Source of the DNA: an uncultured Pelagibacteraceae bacterium
Lineage (GTDB): Bacteria > Pseudomonadota > Alphaproteobacteria > Pelagibacterales > Pelagibacteraceae
DNA: 64,000 bases
Direction of reading: 5' to 3'
NCBI GenBank assembly: GCA_902583075.1
Contig: CACHUN010000003.1
Span: forward strand, 208,202 to 272,201
Position 1 is the first letter of the stretch; every line of letters begins with the position of its first letter. Under the pieces are notes generated by a model, which saw only the letters and a list, made by a program, of their open reading frames with translations, did no database searches and was not told the origin of the DNA. Shown here one piece after another: positions 61,991 to 64,000 of this stretch. The translations under genes were made by a program, and so were the position numbers.

Positions 61991-63163
61991 GTGAAGATCA
62001 GCTCAATCAAAAGTCATGTACTTAGATATGAGTTGGATAAAGAACTAGGATATTCTCAACAATATTACAAACACAGAACCGCTCACCTAGTAGAGATAGA
62101 AACTGATGAGGGTATTACAGGTTGGGGAGAATGTTTTGGCCCTGGAAATATAGCTCTCGCTAACAAATATATTGTAGAAAAAGTAATACAGCCTTTGATA
62201 ATAGGAGAAGATCCAATTAATAAAGAATATATTTGGCATAAAGTTTATAATTTACTTAGAGATAGCGGTCAGAAAGGAATGCCTATTCAGGCATTATCAG
62301 GAATTGATATAGCATTATGGGATATACTAGCGAAAAAAGCAAAATTGCCTCTTCATCAATTATTAGGGGGTAAAACTAATAACAAAATTCCAGTTTATGG
62401 TTATGGAATGATGCTGCAAAAAAAACCTGTCGAAGAATTATGTGAATTATTCAAAAAAGAGGCAAATCAAATAAAAGAAAAAAAATTCAAGGCGATGAAG
62501 ATGAAAGTTGGTTTAGGTCCAAAAGAAGATTTAATGTTAGTAAGCGCAGTAAGAGAAGCAATTGGCAACAATTTTAAACTAATGGTCGATGCCAATCATG
62601 CTTATAACAGAAATGATGCTTTGTATGTTGGTAAAGGATTGGATGAAATGGAAATCTATTGGTTTGAAGAACCTGTGGCACCAGAAGATTACGATGGATA
62701 CAAAGAATTAAAAGAAAAATTAAAAACAAATATTGCCGGTGGTGAAGCAGAGTTCACAAAATATGGTTGGAACCAATTAATTAAAAATAATTGCATTGAT
62801 ATAGCCCAACCAGAAGTTTGCGGTTTAGGTGGAATAACAGAATATTTAAAAGTATCAGCATTAGCTCAGTCGAATTTCATCCCAATTGTTAATCATGTAT
62901 GGGGTTCAGCTTTAAGTGTAGCAGTAAATTTGCATTTACTTACTTCTTTACCAGATATGCCAGGTGGACTATTTCCAACAAAATCAATGTTAGAATTCGA
63001 TACTACTGAAAAAAATATTTTTATTACAGATCTTGCTGAAGAAAAATTTTCAATTTTAGATCAGGTTAAAGATAAAGATGGATTTGCTTCACCATTAGAA
63101 AATATAGGAATTGGAATTAATCCAAAAAAAGATTTTATAAAAGAATACGAGTATAATGGCTAA
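61991..63163 (+). CDS. enolase-superfamily acid-sugar dehydratase (MR subgroup)
   Basis: A 390 aa dehydratase starting at GTG. Capping domain HRTAHLVEIETDEGITGWGE; barrel KFKAMKMKVGLGPKEDLMLV (KxK), metal ligands in LMVDANHAYNR, WFEEPV and IAGGEAEF, and the base His in IVNHVWGSALSVAV. The full KxK/His set predicts a functional sugar-acid dehydratase producing the 2-keto-3-deoxy acid for the preceding SDR and FAH enzymes. Exact aldonate unknown. It overlaps the lactonase gene by 8 bp. Confidence 0.88.
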   Translation: MKISSIKSHVLRYELDKELGYSQQYYKHRTAHLVEIETDEGITGWGECFGPGNIALANKYIVEKVIQPLIIGEDPINKEYIWHKVYNLLRDSGQKGMPIQALSGIDIALWDILAKKAKLPLHQLLGGKTNNKIPVYGYGMMLQKKPVEELCELFKKEANQIKEKKFKAMKMKVGLGPKEDLMLVSAVREAIGNNFKLMVDANHAYNRNDALYVGKGLDEMEIYWFEEPVAPEDYDGYKELKEKLKTNIAGGEAEFTKYGWNQLIKNNCIDIAQPEVCGLGGITEYLKVSALAQSNFIPIVNHVWGSALSVAVNLHLLTSLPDMPGGLFPTKSMLEFDTTEKNIFITDLAEEKFSILDQVKDKDGFASPLENIGIGINPKKDFIKEYEYNG

Positions 63164-64000
63164 GATTATAACTTCAAAACCTGAAGTTTTGTGGAATTTA
63201 AAATGTACATTAGGTGAAGGTACTTTGTGGGTCAAAGAGCATAACTCAATTTATATTACAGACATCAAAAAAAAAAGAATTCATATTTTAAATATAAAAA
63301 ATAAAAAAAAAGAAACTATTAAAGTAAATAAAGAAATAGGATTTTTAGCTCATATAAAAAATAATATATTTATATTAGGTCTCCAAGGTGAATTAAGAAT
63401 AGTAAATCTAAAAAGTAAAAAAAAAATTAAATCAATAGCCATTGAAAAGCCATTAAAAATGAACAGGATTAATGATGGCAAAACAGATCTAAATGGAAAA
63501 CTATGGTTTGGAACCATGGATAACCCCGAAAGAAATATCCCAAATGGAGCTCTTTATTGCCTAGATAAAAAATTTAATCTTAAAAAAGTAGATGACGATT
63601 ACATGATTACTAATGGACCTGCTTTTATTGATAAAAAAAACTTTTATCATACAGATAGTAGAAAAAGAATAATCTACAAAATTAAGATAGATAAAAATCA
63701 AGATATAATAAGTAAAAAAATATTTAAAAGATTTTCAAATAAGGAAGGAGTGCCAGATGGCATGACCTTAGATAAAGCTGGAAATTTATGGGTATGCCAG
63801 TATCATGGAGCTTGCGTAAGTGTTTTAAATAAATTTGCCAAACAGATACATAAGATCAATTTACCCGCTAAAAATGTTACTAATTGTGCTTTTGGTGGTC
63901 CAAAAAATTCAGATTTATTTGTCACATCTGCTTTAAAAGGCATGAAAAACAGTGAAATTAAAAAATTTAAATTTTCAGGAAGTTTATTTAAAATACAAAC
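63156..64000 (+). CDS. SMP-30/gluconolactonase-like lactonase (3' end outside the window)
   Basis: Open from ATG 63156 to the window end (281 residues so far), hence missing from the ORF track. A six-bladed propeller of the SMP-30/regucalcin family: metal-ligand Glu in KCTLGEGTLWV, Asn in RINDGKTDLNGKLWFGTMD, Asn in YMITNGPAF and Asp in GVPDGMTLDKAGNLWVCQY. Would open a sugar lactone to the aldonate used by the dehydratase just upstream. Typical length is about 290-300 aa, so only a short C-terminal part is missing. Confidence 0.87.
   Translation, partial: MAKIITSKPEVLWNLKCTLGEGTLWVKEHNSIYITDIKKKRIHILNIKNKKKETIKVNKEIGFLAHIKNNIFILGLQGELRIVNLKSKKKIKSIAIEKPLKMNRINDGKTDLNGKLWFGTMDNPERNIPNGALYCLDKKFNLKKVDDDYMITNGPAFIDKKNFYHTDSRKRIIYKIKIDKNQDIISKKIFKRFSNKEGVPDGMTLDKAGNLWVCQYHGACVSVLNKFAKQIHKINLPAKNVTNCAFGGPKNSDLFVTSALKGMKNSEIKKFKFSGSLFKIQ

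Noticed and set aside
1-64000. tRNA genes, rRNA, IS elements, integrase/att sites, CRISPR or toxin-antitoxin genes
   Set aside because: None seen: gaps are too short for most of these, no transposase or integrase ORF is present and no spaced direct repeats were noticed.

Overview
The window is AT-rich (about 30% GC by eye) and packed with genes. Most neighbours are 0-20 bp apart or overlap by 1-14 bp, the longest gap is about 230 bp, and I see no insertion sequences, prophage genes, CRISPR arrays, rRNA or tRNA. Gene families, the type I glutamine synthetase, the alphaproteobacterial-style IscR/SUF operon and the compact layout point to a streamlined marine alphaproteobacterium of the SAR11/Pelagibacterales type, or an AT-rich look-alike such as the HIMB59/AEGEAN-169 lineage. 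This placement is inference from composition and content, not from a marker-gene tree.

Region 1 (1-18.9 kb) is housekeeping: penicillin-binding protein 1A, release factor 2 (whose ORF is split in the supplied track by the classical +1 programmed frameshift), an AsmA/YhdP-like envelope protein, tyrosyl-tRNA synthetase, anhydro-MurNAc kinase, an alpha/beta hydrolase, and a complete iscR-sufBCDSU-sufT-sufA operon preceded by a near-perfect IscR type-1 operator. Glutamine synthetase (convergent to suf), a YbaK-type deacylase and a DMT exporter follow.

Region 2 (18.9-64 kb) is a dense carbohydrate and sugar-acid catabolic island. 18.9-33.9 kb carries inositol-type enzymes (IolG-like, IolE, IolD), several Gfo/Idh/MocA and D-2-hydroxyacid dehydrogenases, and an odd divergent module: PanE-like, two Fe(II)/2OG oxygenases and a 2-hydroxyacid dehydrogenase on one strand, a C11orf54/DUF1907 protein and a PanB-like enzyme on the other. 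An HpcH-type aldolase and an aldehyde dehydrogenase follow. 33.9-38.2 kb is a CUT2 sugar ABC importer with a FucU mutarotase and a ribokinase-type kinase. 38.2-43.4 kb has a rhamnonate-dehydratase-like enolase, a PdxA2-like dehydrogenase and a tripartite tricarboxylate transporter. 43.4-51.2 kb has an SDR, a ROK kinase, a CUT1 (glucose-type) ABC importer, a second SDR and a Gfo/Idh/MocA enzyme. 51.2-56.4 kb has a DMT exporter, UxaA, a xylonate-dehydratase-like IlvD/EDD enzyme and a glyoxylate-reductase-like enzyme. 56.5-64 kb has a TRAP transporter followed by GarR-like, SDR, FAH, acid-sugar dehydratase and SMP-30 lactonase genes, which together read as a non-phosphorylating deoxy-sugar-acid pathway ending in pyruvate.

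Thus four classes of solute-binding-protein-dependent importer sit beside catabolic enzymes in about 25 kb. The binding-protein genes stand out by strong Shine-Dalgarno sequences (AGAGGG or AAGGGG), recognisable promoters with AT palindromes, and hairpins straight after the gene. No sugar-responsive regulator gene is visible anywhere in the 45 kb island; IscR is the only transcription factor in the window. Points most worth following up are the incomplete Iol pathway with its divergent PanB/DUF1907/oxygenase module, the terminator embedded in the tctB coding start, and the regulator-less palindromes.
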